Shown: positions 53,282 through 61,581, numbered from the stretch's first letter. The stretch: DNA of 64,000 nucleotides from JABMQB01 sp963677475 (GCA_963677475.2 CAXXQD010000021.1:186001-250000), one strand, 5' to 3'. The notes: generated by a model not told the origin, from the sequence alone. Program-made: numbers and translations.

Positions 53282-54592
53282 ATGAATATCTATTCTAAAA
53301 TAGTAAAGAAACAAACGAAAGTTGCGATTATCGGCTTGGGTTATGTTGGATTACCATTGGCTGTAGAGTTTGCAAAAAAGACCAAGGTCATTGGTTTTGA
53401 TGTGGATGAGGGAAAACTGGAAAAATTACAACAGGCAATTGATCCCAATGGCGAATTGGAATCAGAGGATTTTGAAAACCTTGATATACTTTTTACAAGC
53501 AACGAGAAACAGCTTGAAGATGCTGGCTTTTATATTGTTACAGTTCCTACGCCAATCGATTCACAAAACAATCCTGACTTAACTATTTTAAAATCCGCCA
53601 CCGAGACCATCGGTAAACACCTGGCGAAAGATGATTATGTGGTATTTGAATCAACTGTTTATCCGGGGGTTACCGAAGATATTTGTATCCCGATCCTTGA
53701 AAAAAGTTCCGGGTTAAGTGTTGGTAAAGATTTTAAGGTTGGTTTTTCACCTGAACGTATCAATCCGGGCGACAAAATTCATACCCTTTCCAATACTGTA
53801 AAAGTAGTTTCAGGATACGATCCGGAAAGCTTAAAGCAAATATCAGAAGTTTATAAGTTAGTGGTGAATGCTGAAGTTTTCGAAGCTCCATCCATCAAAG
53901 TTGCCGAAGCCGCCAAAATAATTGAAAATACCCAGCGCGATGTGAACATTGCTCTGATGAATGAATTATCCATCATATTTAGCCGCGTTGGAATTAATAC
54001 CTATGATGTACTGGAAGCCGCCGGAACCAAATGGAATTTCCTGAAATTTTATCCTGGTTTGGTCGGGGGGCATTGTATTGGTGTTGATCCGTATTATTTG
54101 GCGCATAAAGCCAAGCAATTGAAATACCATCCACAAATTATTAATTCCGGTCGGTTTGTCAATGATTCGATGGGAAGATATACCGGAAAACAGATCGTGA
54201 AACAGATGCTTAAAAACGGCATAAAAATTCCCGGCGCCAGTGCTTTAATACTTGGGGCAACTTTTAAAGAGAATGTATCAGACATTCGAAATTCGAAAGT
54301 ATTTGATATCGCCAATGAATTAAAGGAATTTGGTATCACTGTAACTATTAGCGATCCCAAGGCTAATGCAGAAGAAGTAAAGAAAGAATACGCGTGTGAG
54401 CTTTCAGCGAACCCTATTAACACAGCAAAGCAATCTACTTTTGATACAATAATATTAGCAGTTTCCCATAACGAATACCTAAACTATTCCGAAGAAACCA
54501 TTCAAAAGCACCTTTCCCCTAACGGCATATTTGCCGATGTTAAAGGAGCATACCGAAACAGGTTTAAAAATTTGAATTATTGGAGTTTGTAA
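53282..54592 (+). CDS. UDP-N-acetylhexosamine 6-dehydrogenase (VipA/TviB/WbpO-like)
   Basis: The 436-residue enzyme has VAIIGLGYVGLPLAVEFAKK for NAD+, VPTPID, ESTVYPGVTE, GFSPERINPGD and the active Cys in GLVGGHCIGVDPYYL. The sequence is closest in pattern to the TviB/WbpO group, which oxidises UDP-GlcNAc or UDP-GalNAc at C6. It would provide the uronic acid used by the oxidoreductase, aminotransferase and acetyltransferase genes upstream. Repeat arm F10 ends 9 bp before its ATG. Confidence 0.93.
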   Translation: MNIYSKIVKKQTKVAIIGLGYVGLPLAVEFAKKTKVIGFDVDEGKLEKLQQAIDPNGELESEDFENLDILFTSNEKQLEDAGFYIVTVPTPIDSQNNPDLTILKSATETIGKHLAKDDYVVFESTVYPGVTEDICIPILEKSSGLSVGKDFKVGFSPERINPGDKIHTLSNTVKVVSGYDPESLKQISEVYKLVVNAEVFEAPSIKVAEAAKIIENTQRDVNIALMNELSIIFSRVGINTYDVLEAAGTKWNFLKFYPGLVGGHCIGVDPYYLAHKAKQLKYHPQIINSGRFVNDSMGRYTGKQIVKQMLKNGIKIPGASALILGATFKENVSDIRNSKVFDIANELKEFGITVTISDPKANAEEVKKEYACELSANPINTAKQSTFDTIILAVSHNEYLNYSEETIQKHLSPNGIFADVKGAYRNRFKNLNYWSL

Positions 54593-54649
54593 TTTTCTTC
54601 ATTTTTTTTAACAAGAATCTCCTTTAAAATCAATTAATATCATTTCTCA

Positions 54650-54680
54650 TTGAGTTCATCAAACATTAATAATATATTTG
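54650..54680 (+). promoter_or_regulatory. Bacteroidetes-type promoter for gmd
   Basis: TTG at 54650-54652 and TATATTTG at 54673-54680 are separated by 20 bases, matching the TTG / TAnnTTTG pattern. The ATG at 54699 lies 18 bases after the -7 box, so the leader would be very short. Confidence 0.6.
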
Positions 54681-54698
54681 TTTCAAATCTTAATTACC

Positions 54699-55844
54699 AT
54701 GAACAATAAAGTTGCCCTAATAACGGGAATAACAGGTCAGGATGGAGCTTATCTAGCGGAATTATTACTAAATAAAGGATATGAAGTACATGGGATAAAA
54801 AGAAGAGCTTCACTACTAAATACGAATAGAATTGATCATATTTATGAAGACCCTCACATTGACAATCAACGCTTTTTTCTCCATTATGGAGATTTAACAG
54901 ACTCCTTGAACATTACCAGGATTATTCAACAAACACAGCCCGATGAAATTTATAATCTTGGTGCAATGAGCCATGTACAGGTTAGTTTTGAAACTCCGGA
55001 ATATACCGCAAACGTTGATGGAACAGGAACTTTAAGAGTACTGGAAGCTGTAAGGTTGTTAGGGCTTGAAAATAAGACAAGGATATATCAGGCAAGTACA
55101 TCTGAATTATATGGCAAGGTGCAGGAAGTCCCTCAATCTGAAAAAACACCGTTTTATCCTCGCAGTCCATATGGAGTTGCGAAATTGTATGCTTATTGGA
55201 TTACAGTGAACTACAGAGAAGCATATAACATTCATGCCAGTAATGGAATCCTTTTTAATCATGAATCACCTATTAGGGGAGAAACATTTGTTACAAGAAA
55301 AATTACGCGTGCATTATCGCGAATAGCTTTAGGAATGCAGGATAAAATTTATATGGGTAACCTTTCAGCTAAAAGGGATTGGGGACATGCGAAAGATTAT
55401 GTAAAAGCAATGTACCTAATCCTTCAACAAGAAATTCCTGATGACTATGTTATTGCAACAGGTGTAACAACTTCAATACGGGATTTTATTGTTCTTTCAG
55501 GAAATTCAATTGGTTTGAACATAGAATTTAAAGGAAAAGCTTTGGAGGAAAAAGGATATATCCATTCCATTGATTCTTCAAAGTTTGAACTTCATACAGG
55601 GTTTCCACCACCAAAAGAACTGCAAAATAAAGAGATAATAAATATTGATCCAAAATATTTCCGCCCAACAGAGGTTGATCTTCTATTAGGAGATCCTACA
55701 AAAGCTAAAACTATTTTAGGATGGGAGCCAAAATACTCTGTTGAAACCCTTGCTAAAGACATGATGGAAAAAGATATCCAACTAATGAAAACTGAAAGAA
55801 GCGTTTCAGATAAAAAATCGCGAAAAAACTATTTATATGAATAA
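54699..55844 (+). CDS. gmd: GDP-mannose 4,6-dehydratase
   Basis: From the ATG at 54699 (MNNKVALITG) the enzyme has 381 residues. It is an extended SDR: TGITGQDGAYLAELLL for NADP+, HYGDLTDSLNITRI, the catalytic Tyr-Lys in PRSPYGVAKLYAYW, and NHESPIRGETFVTRKIT. It turns GDP-mannose into GDP-4-keto-6-deoxymannose. The upstream TTG frame from 54678 is less likely. Its stop overlaps the next gene by 8 bp. Confidence 0.95.
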   Translation: MNNKVALITGITGQDGAYLAELLLNKGYEVHGIKRRASLLNTNRIDHIYEDPHIDNQRFFLHYGDLTDSLNITRIIQQTQPDEIYNLGAMSHVQVSFETPEYTANVDGTGTLRVLEAVRLLGLENKTRIYQASTSELYGKVQEVPQSEKTPFYPRSPYGVAKLYAYWITVNYREAYNIHASNGILFNHESPIRGETFVTRKITRALSRIALGMQDKIYMGNLSAKRDWGHAKDYVKAMYLILQQEIPDDYVIATGVTTSIRDFIVLSGNSIGLNIEFKGKALEEKGYIHSIDSSKFELHTGFPPPKELQNKEIINIDPKYFRPTEVDLLLGDPTKAKTILGWEPKYSVETLAKDMMEKDIQLMKTERSVSDKKSRKNYLYE

Positions 55845-56970
55845 GAAAGTATTTGTAAGTGGTTGTTTTGATATGCTTCACAGCGGACATGTTGCATTTT
55901 TTGAAGAAGCAAATACTTTTGGTGATTTATATGTAGGTATTGGATCAGATAATACAATTAATGAGCTAAAAGGAAGAAATCCAATCAATACCGAAAATGA
56001 ACGATTGTATATGATACAATCATTAAAATTTGTAAAAGAGGCTTTTATCAATACAGGATCTGGAATATTTGATTTCCAGAAAGAGATATTGGATCTTAAA
56101 CCTGATATATTTTTTGTTAATGAGGACGGGCATTCGAAACAAAAAGAAGATTTTTGCACCCAAAATGGCATTAAGTATATTGTTGGCAAGAGAAAACCAA
56201 AAGGGCATTTACCTCCTAGATCTACAACGGCTTTGAGAACAGAATGTCAAATTCCATACAGAATTGATATTGCTGGAGGTTGGTTGGATCAACCATTTGT
56301 TTCGAAATTTTGCCCCGGGAATGTCATCACCATAAGTATAGAACCTGAAATTGAGTTTAATAACAGAAGCGGTATGGCAACCAGCACCAGGTATAAAGCT
56401 ATCGAACTATGGCAAAACCAAATTCCAGAAGGAGAAAAAGAGAAACTTGCCAAAACCCTTTTTTGTTATGAAAACCCACCAGGATCTGAATTTATTAGCG
56501 GTTCACAAGACTCTCTGGGAATTGTTTTACCTGGCTTGAACAAACTTTATTACAACGACGACTTTTGGCCATCAAAAATAGAAAGTTGCTTAGATGAAGA
56601 TATTTTGTCCTGGATTGAAGAACATATGTATTTGCTTTCGTTAAATCCCAGGATACCTTCTTACCGGGTTTTAACAAATACAAAAATAAATTCAGAAAAT
56701 GCCAAGCAGTTAGCGGTTGCCGCTGAAAATACCTGGAAATCAATTTTAATGAAGGATTTAATTGGTTTCGCAAAATCATTCACCCAATCATTTGAAGCAC
56801 AGGTAAAAATGTTTCCTAATATGGTCAGTAGTGAAATCAGAAATACCATAAACAAATACAAAAATGAAGCACTTGGCTGGAAAATATCAGGTGCTGGTGG
56901 AGGTGGGTATATTATCTTTATTTCAGAGCAACCAATAACAAACAGTTTAAAAATCAAAATTCGAAGGTAA
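55837..56970 (+). CDS. Cytidylyltransferase-like / GHMP kinase fusion
   Basis: The 377-residue protein joins two domains. Residues 1-130 are a nucleotidyltransferase of the HxGH type (FVSGCFDMLHSGHVAFF, GSDNTINELKGRNPI). From about residue 148 a GHMP kinase follows: YRIDIAGGWLDQPF (as in HddA-type RxDFAGGWxD), a central GSQDSLG motif, and the C-terminal GAGGGGYIIF. This is the opposite order to Bacteroides Fkp, where the kinase follows a GDP-fucose pyrophosphorylase of another fold. It lies between gmd and fcl, so it may make or salvage an activated deoxysugar or heptose. The kinase tail is short, and the stop is next to the IVP repeat, so slight truncation cannot be excluded. Confidence 0.75.
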   Translation: MNKKVFVSGCFDMLHSGHVAFFEEANTFGDLYVGIGSDNTINELKGRNPINTENERLYMIQSLKFVKEAFINTGSGIFDFQKEILDLKPDIFFVNEDGHSKQKEDFCTQNGIKYIVGKRKPKGHLPPRSTTALRTECQIPYRIDIAGGWLDQPFVSKFCPGNVITISIEPEIEFNNRSGMATSTRYKAIELWQNQIPEGEKEKLAKTLFCYENPPGSEFISGSQDSLGIVLPGLNKLYYNDDFWPSKIESCLDEDILSWIEEHMYLLSLNPRIPSYRVLTNTKINSENAKQLAVAAENTWKSILMKDLIGFAKSFTQSFEAQVKMFPNMVSSEIRNTINKYKNEALGWKISGAGGGGYIIFISEQPITNSLKIKIRR

Positions 56971-56971
56971 A

Positions 56972-57012
56972 ATTCGATAATACGAAGGAACGAAAGAACG
57001 AGAATACAATAA
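56972..57012. repeat. Left arm of the four-helix-bundle (IVP) element
   Basis: Octamer-like units TACGAAGG, AACGAAAG, AACGAGAA run into the start of the four-helix-bundle gene. They are complementary in pattern to the right arm at 57413-57443, so the gene lies in the loop of a hairpin. The first base is 2 bp after the kinase stop. Confidence 0.75.
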
Positions 57013-57033
57013 TAGAAAATTAGAAATATCAAA

Positions 57034-57408
57034 ATGGAAAAGATTCGAAAACATACAGATTTAAGGGTGTATCAACTTTCATTTGAAGCTGGGATGAATG
57101 TATTTGAATTGACCAAAAAGTTCCCAAAAGAAGAAAAATACTCTTTAACCGATCAAATTAGAAGGTCATCTCGCTCTGTTTCAGGAAATATTGCAGAAGC
57201 ATGGAGAAAAAGAAGATATCTAAAATCGTTTATTGCTAAGCTCTCTGACTCTGATGGTGAAGCAGCAGAAACACAAGTTTGGTTGGATTATGCGTTGGCA
57301 TGTAATTATATTAATAAAGAAGAAAACAACAAATTGTTTGATAAATATGATCACATTATAGCAATGCTCACAAATATGACAACTAAACCAGAACAATGGA
57401 CTTTCTAA
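57034..57408 (+). CDS. Four-helix bundle protein (S23/IVP, TIGR02436-like)
   Basis: The 124-residue protein is helical and starts HTDLRVYQLSFEAGMNVFELTKKFP, followed by EKYSLTDQIRRSSRSVSGNIAEAWRKRR, the family core, and ALACNYINKEENNKLFDKYDHIIAMLTNM. It belongs to the family first found in proteins encoded by intervening sequences of 23S rRNA; the diversity-generating retroelement protein Avd has the same fold. Function is unknown; it likely binds nucleic acid as an oligomer. Here it lies between sugar genes, framed by inverted repeat arms. No reverse transcriptase or rRNA is nearby. Confidence 0.93.
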   Translation: MEKIRKHTDLRVYQLSFEAGMNVFELTKKFPKEEKYSLTDQIRRSSRSVSGNIAEAWRKRRYLKSFIAKLSDSDGEAAETQVWLDYALACNYINKEENNKLFDKYDHIIAMLTNMTTKPEQWTF

Positions 57409-57412
57409 AGTT

Positions 57413-57443
57413 TTTTCGATCAATCGTTCTGTCGTTTAATTTC
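57413..57443. repeat. Right arm of the four-helix-bundle (IVP) element
   Basis: Units TTTTCGAT, CAATCGTT and CTGTCGTT follow the gene's stop. The stretch AATCG-T-CTGTCG recurs, with a one-base change, in the repeat inside fcl at 58236-58250. Confidence 0.75.
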
Positions 57444-57473
57444 AATTTAGTTCTATCCTAAATTTGTAAAAAA

Positions 57474-58658
57474 ATGAACAAAGACTCTAAGATATACATC
57501 GCCGGTCATAGAGGATTAGTTGGCTCAGCGATCCTTAAAAACCTTCAAGCAAAAGGATACAATAATTTTGTTCTTAAAACTCGGAGAGATCTTGATCTTA
57601 CAAATCAGCAACAAACAAAACTATTTTTTGAAAAGGAAAAACCCGAATATGTTTTTTTAGCTGCAGCAAAAGTTGGGGGAATTGTAGCAAATAATACCTA
57701 TCGTGCCGATTTTATTTATGAGAATTTAATGATTCAAAACAATGTCATTCATTATTCATATAAAGCAGGAGTCAAAAAACTGTTGTTTTTGGGAAGTACC
57801 TGCATCTATCCCAAGGAAGCCCAACAACCTATAAAAGAAACTGAACTGTTAACAGCCCCACTGGAATATACCAATGAACCCTATGCGATTGCAAAAATAG
57901 CAGGAATTAAGCTTTGTGAAAGTTATAACCTACAATATGGCACCAATTTTCTAGCAGTGATGCCAACAAACTTGTATGGTACGAACGATAACTTTGATTT
58001 GGAAAAATCACATGTATTACCCGCCCTGGTGCGTAAAATACTCTTGGGAAAATACCTGGAAGAAAACAATTGGGATTCTATTAAGAGTGACCTAAACAAA
58101 AGACCTATTGAAGGAGTTGATGGAACGAGTGCGCCAGACGAAATTAAAAGGATGTTGGAGAAATATGGAGTGAATAGCGTAATAACGAAGGAGAGAAAGA
58201 ACGATGGAATGAAAGAACGAAAGAATGATGAAGGGAATCGCTCTGTCGGTCAGTCGCTAAATCGTGCCATCGTCAATGTCGAAATCTGGGGCTCAGGCAA
58301 ACCCCTTCGCGAATTCCTTTGGAGCGAAGACATGGCTGATGCATGCGTCTTTTTAATGGAAAACATAAACTTTAAAGATGTTTCATCCCCTTACATTAAA
58401 GGGGGAAAGGGGGGATTGAAAGAAATCCGAAACACCCACATTAACATTGGTAGTGGTGAAGAAATTTCCATAAAAGGACTTGCAGAACTAATAAAAGAAC
58501 AGGTTGGATTTAAGGGAAATTTAGAGTTTAACACCTCTAAACCTGATGGAACCATGCGCAAGGTAACAGATACTGCCAAACTAAATAAACTTGGCTGGAA
58601 GCATCGAATTGGTATAGAAGAAGGTATAGTCAAACTAATAAAATGGTATCAGCAATAA
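57474..58658 (+). CDS. fcl: GDP-L-fucose synthase with two repeat-derived insertions
   Basis: The 394-residue protein is an SDR: IAGHRGLVGSAI, catalytic EPYAIAKIAG (Tyr, Lys), KSHVLPALVRKI, the Bacteroidetes-type loop ending EKYGV (about residues 205-233), then WGSGKPLREFLWSEDMADACVFLM and NIGSGEEISI. It finishes GDP-L-fucose from the product of gmd. Between the loop and the GSGKP motif, residues 239-267 (from KERKNDG to NRAIV) are low-complexity sequence encoded by a repeat like that around the IVP gene. A second insertion near residues 304-313 (SSPYIKGGKGGLK) comes from a G-run palindrome. Both keep the frame and fall in surface loops away from the catalytic residues, so the enzyme may still work. 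Confidence 0.9.
   Translation: MNKDSKIYIAGHRGLVGSAILKNLQAKGYNNFVLKTRRDLDLTNQQQTKLFFEKEKPEYVFLAAAKVGGIVANNTYRADFIYENLMIQNNVIHYSYKAGVKKLLFLGSTCIYPKEAQQPIKETELLTAPLEYTNEPYAIAKIAGIKLCESYNLQYGTNFLAVMPTNLYGTNDNFDLEKSHVLPALVRKILLGKYLEENNWDSIKSDLNKRPIEGVDGTSAPDEIKRMLEKYGVNSVITKERKNDGMKERKNDEGNRSVGQSLNRAIVNVEIWGSGKPLREFLWSEDMADACVFLMENINFKDVSSPYIKGGKGGLKEIRNTHINIGSGEEISIKGLAELIKEQVGFKGNLEFNTSKPDGTMRKVTDTAKLNKLGWKHRIGIEEGIVKLIKWYQQ
58184..58274. repeat. ORF-less IVP-type inverted repeat inside fcl
   Basis: The left arm has octamers AACGAAGG, AGAGAAAG, AACGATGG, AATGAAAG, AACGAAAG and AATGATGA; the right arm has GAATCGCT, CTGTCGGT, CAGTCGCT, AAATCGTG and CCATCGTC. A loop of only a few bases joins them. 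The arms match those around the four-helix-bundle gene 770 bp upstream, but no protein gene is present. The repeat is in frame and translated as part of Fcl. Confidence 0.85.
58387..58414. repeat. G-run palindrome in fcl
   Basis: CCCCTT pairs with AAGGGG around ACATTA, and is followed by AAAGGGGGG. The composition is unlike the rest of the gene and encodes PYIKGGKGG. It looks like a dispersed intergenic repeat caught inside a coding region. Confidence 0.6.
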
Positions 58659-59986
58659 TAAACAAACTATATAATTTTATAACACAGAAAGGTTTTAAAA
58701 GGTATTTTTTAAATACTGGCTGGTTATTAACCGAGCGTGTTATACGAATGTGCCTAAACTTTTTTGTTGGTGTTTGGGTGGCTCGTTATTTGGGACCAGA
58801 ACGTCTTGGGCTTTTAAGCTATGCCCAAAGTTTTGTTGGCTTATTCCTTGCTTTTTCAACTTTGGGGCTTAATACCATTGTAATTCGTGATTTGGTAAAA
58901 GAAGAAAAAAATGGTCCTTTACTTGGAACTACTTTTGGGTTAAAGCTAATTGGATCCTTTCTCGTTTTTCTGACTCTTGCAATTGCAATAAATTTTACAC
59001 AAAATAACAGTTTTGAAAATTTATTAATTTTTATTATTGCTAGTTCTACATTATTTCAAAGTTTTAATGTCATCGATTTTTACTTCCAAAGCAAGGTGTT
59101 AAGCCGCTATGTTGTTTATTCAAACATTATAACCTTGGGTGTATCATCGATACTAAAGGTAATTCTAATATTAAACAATGCGCCACTTATAACTTTTGCT
59201 TATGTTGTATTATGGGATAGTTTTATCCTTTCGATTGGTTATATCTATTTTTACTTGAAAAACAAATTATCTTTTAAAAGCTGGAGGTTTGACTTAACCC
59301 TCGCCAAAACGCTTTTAAAAGAAAGTTGGCCTTTGATATTAAGTAGTGTAGTAATTTCAATTTATATGAAAATTGACCAGGTAATGATAAAAAGTATGTT
59401 AAACAACGAAGCAGTGGGGCAATATGCTGTTGCTGTAAAAATAAGCGAAACCTTATACTTTTTACCAATGGTAATTTCTTCGTCGTTGTTCCCTGCAATT
59501 ATTAAAGCAAAAAAACTAGGGGCTAGATTATACCAAAAACGGCTGGTTCAGCTATATGCATTTGTTGGCTGGCTGGCCATTGGCATTGCACTACCCATTA
59601 CATTTGTTGGTACTTGGTTAATCAACTTTCTTTATGGGGCAGATTATGCCCTGGCGGGTAACGTATTGTTAGTCCATATTTGGGCAGCATTATTTGTTTT
59701 TTGGGGTGTCGCAAACTCAAAATGGCTGCTAATCGAAAACTTACAAATATATTATATGATAAATACAACTTTAGGAGCCATTGTCAATATTGTTTTAAAC
59801 TTGTTTTTAATTAAAAGTCTAGGCATTATGGGTGCTGCATGGTCAACAATTATTTCATATGCCATATCTTCGTATTTTGGTTTAGCTTTTTATAAAAAAA
59901 CACGATCCAGCTTTATTCAGATCACAAAAAGTTTAACGCATATAAAATCCATATTTTATTATGAAAAAACAAATAAATCAAATTAA
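58643..59986 (+). CDS. Wzx-type polysaccharide flippase
   Basis: The 447-residue protein has about 12-14 membrane helices and the Wzx/MATE-like start NTGWLLTERVIRMCLNFFVGVWVARYLGPERLGLLSYAQSF (approximate limits), then SWPLILSSVVISIYMKIDQVMIKSML, a family hallmark. It moves lipid-linked repeat units across the inner membrane. The gene overlaps fcl by 16 bp and the next gene by 26 bp. Confidence 0.92.
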   Translation: MVSAIINKLYNFITQKGFKRYFLNTGWLLTERVIRMCLNFFVGVWVARYLGPERLGLLSYAQSFVGLFLAFSTLGLNTIVIRDLVKEEKNGPLLGTTFGLKLIGSFLVFLTLAIAINFTQNNSFENLLIFIIASSTLFQSFNVIDFYFQSKVLSRYVVYSNIITLGVSSILKVILILNNAPLITFAYVVLWDSFILSIGYIYFYLKNKLSFKSWRFDLTLAKTLLKESWPLILSSVVISIYMKIDQVMIKSMLNNEAVGQYAVAVKISETLYFLPMVISSSLFPAIIKAKKLGARLYQKRLVQLYAFVGWLAIGIALPITFVGTWLINFLYGADYALAGNVLLVHIWAALFVFWGVANSKWLLIENLQIYYMINTTLGAIVNIVLNLFLIKSLGIMGAAWSTIISYAISSYFGLAFYKKTRSSFIQITKSLTHIKSIFYYEKTNKSN

Positions 59987-60650
59987 AAAAATAGTTTATA
60001 AATATATGAACATATACTTTCATTTATCCTATTCTCAAGAAGGAGAAGACATGATCTTAAGACGGATATTTGGAAAACAACAAACAGGTTTTTATATTGA
60101 TGTAGGAGCGCACCACCCAAAAAGATTTTCAAATACTTATTTTTTCTATAAAAAAGGGTGGAAAGGTATTAATATAGATGCAATGCCGGGGAGCATGAAG
60201 ATTTTTAAAAAAATAAGAAAAAGAGATATTAATGTTGAAAAACCGATTGCGGGAAAAAAACAAACATTAACATATTATGCATTCAATGATCCTGCTTTAA
60301 ATGGATTCTCAAAACAATTATCAAATAGTCGTATAGGCAAAAAATACTTCATAAAGTATACAAAAAAAATGAGAACCTTTACTTTAGAAGATATTCTTGA
60401 TCGCCACCTCCCGGCAAATCAAAAGATTGATTTTTTATCTATTGATGTTGAAGGTTTAGATTTTGATGTTTTAAAATCCAATAATTTTACTAAACATTCA
60501 CCCAAAATAATTATAATTGAAATGCTCTTTAACAATTTGGAAGAGATTATTAATAATAATATTTATAAATTTTTAAACTCAAAAAATTATTCCTTTTATG
60601 CTAAAACTGTAAATTCCGTATTTTTTATACACAATGAATTCAATAATTAA
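59961..60650 (+). CDS. FkbM family methyltransferase
   Basis: The 229-residue protein has SQEGEDMILRRIFG, the SAM site FYIDVGAHHPKRFSNTYFF, and DFLSIDVEGLDFDVLKS with the FkbM D-x-EG motif. Members O-methylate sugars and other small molecules. It lies within the polysaccharide locus between the flippase and a glycosyltransferase, so a sugar substrate is likely. It overlaps the flippase end by 26 bp; base composition is lower in GC than upstream. Confidence 0.9.
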   Translation: MKKQINQIKKIVYKYMNIYFHLSYSQEGEDMILRRIFGKQQTGFYIDVGAHHPKRFSNTYFFYKKGWKGINIDAMPGSMKIFKKIRKRDINVEKPIAGKKQTLTYYAFNDPALNGFSKQLSNSRIGKKYFIKYTKKMRTFTLEDILDRHLPANQKIDFLSIDVEGLDFDVLKSNNFTKHSPKIIIIEMLFNNLEEIINNNIYKFLNSKNYSFYAKTVNSVFFIHNEFNN

Positions 60651-60657
60651 TCAAATT

Positions 60658-61581
60658 ATGGATAATCAATTAACAACTCCCGTTTTGTTTTTAATATTTA
60701 ACCGGCTCGATACAACGCAACAAGTTTTTGAGGCTATTCAGAAAGCCAAGCCACCACGTTTATATATTGCTGCCGACGGTGCCAGAGAAAATGTAAATGG
60801 GGAGCATGAAAAAGTAAAATCCGTTAGGGAATATGTGCTTACCAACATTAACTGGTCCTGTGAGGTACAAACTCTGTTTCGCGAAGAAAACCTTGGATGC
60901 AAATATGCCGTAAGCGGAGCAATTGACTGGTTCTTTGAAAACGAGGAAATGGGAATTATTTTAGAAGATGATTGTTTGCCCAGCCAAAGTTTTTTTATTT
61001 TTTGTCAGGAGCTCTTGTTAAAGTATAAAAATGATTTAAGAGTTTGGCATATTGCAGGGAATAACTTTCATTTTGGCTGGAAGAGAGATGCACAGTATAG
61101 TTATTATTTCGGTGGAATATATGGTTCTATATGGGGATGGGCGTCTTGGAAAAACCGATGGAGTCAATATAGTGTTGAAATGAAAAATTACAATGAATTA
61201 AAAAATAAACAATACATACAAAATTGTTATAATTCCAGCAATGCAGTTAAAACAAGAATAAACGATTTTGATCGTATTAAAAATGGATTTGACACCTGGG
61301 ATTTTCAGTGGGTTTATACAAGATGGATAAATAATGGCTTGACAGTTATTCCAAATATTAATCTTGTTAAAAACTTAGGTTTTGGAGAAAATTCAACCCA
61401 CACAACTGCAACAAATGGAAAAAGGGCAAACATGAAATATTATAACATGGAGTTTCCTTTAAATCATCCAAGTTTCGTAATAAGAGATTCTGTCTCTGAA
61501 GATAAATTTTACAACGATTTTATAAAATTACCATTATGGATGAAAGCTAAAAAATTTTTAAAAAAACTAATAGGAAAATAA
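60658..61581 (+). CDS. Glycosyltransferase, GNT-I/HlpA-like GT-A fold
   Basis: From the ATG at 60658 it has 307 residues; an in-frame ATG at 60634 overlaps the previous gene. TPVLFLIFNRLDTTQQVFEAI and LYIAADGARE fit a GT-A nucleotide-sugar site, and EEMGIILEDDCLPSQSFFIF has the EDD acidic metal-binding motif. GIYGSIWGWASWKNRW is typical of this little-studied family. It transfers a sugar to a growing surface glycan. Confidence 0.88.
   Translation: MDNQLTTPVLFLIFNRLDTTQQVFEAIQKAKPPRLYIAADGARENVNGEHEKVKSVREYVLTNINWSCEVQTLFREENLGCKYAVSGAIDWFFENEEMGIILEDDCLPSQSFFIFCQELLLKYKNDLRVWHIAGNNFHFGWKRDAQYSYYFGGIYGSIWGWASWKNRWSQYSVEMKNYNELKNKQYIQNCYNSSNAVKTRINDFDRIKNGFDTWDFQWVYTRWINNGLTVIPNINLVKNLGFGENSTHTTATNGKRANMKYYNMEFPLNHPSFVIRDSVSEDKFYNDFIKLPLWMKAKKFLKKLIGK

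Noticed and set aside
55837..56970. Bacteroides-type Fkp (fucokinase/GDP-fucose pyrophosphorylase)
   Set aside because: Domain order and size differ: Fkp is about 950 residues with the pyrophosphorylase of another fold first; here a short HxGH domain precedes the kinase.
57034..57408. Diversity-generating retroelement accessory protein (Avd)
   Set aside because: The fold family is shared, but no reverse transcriptase or template/variable repeat pair is visible nearby, and the flanks are inverted repeats.
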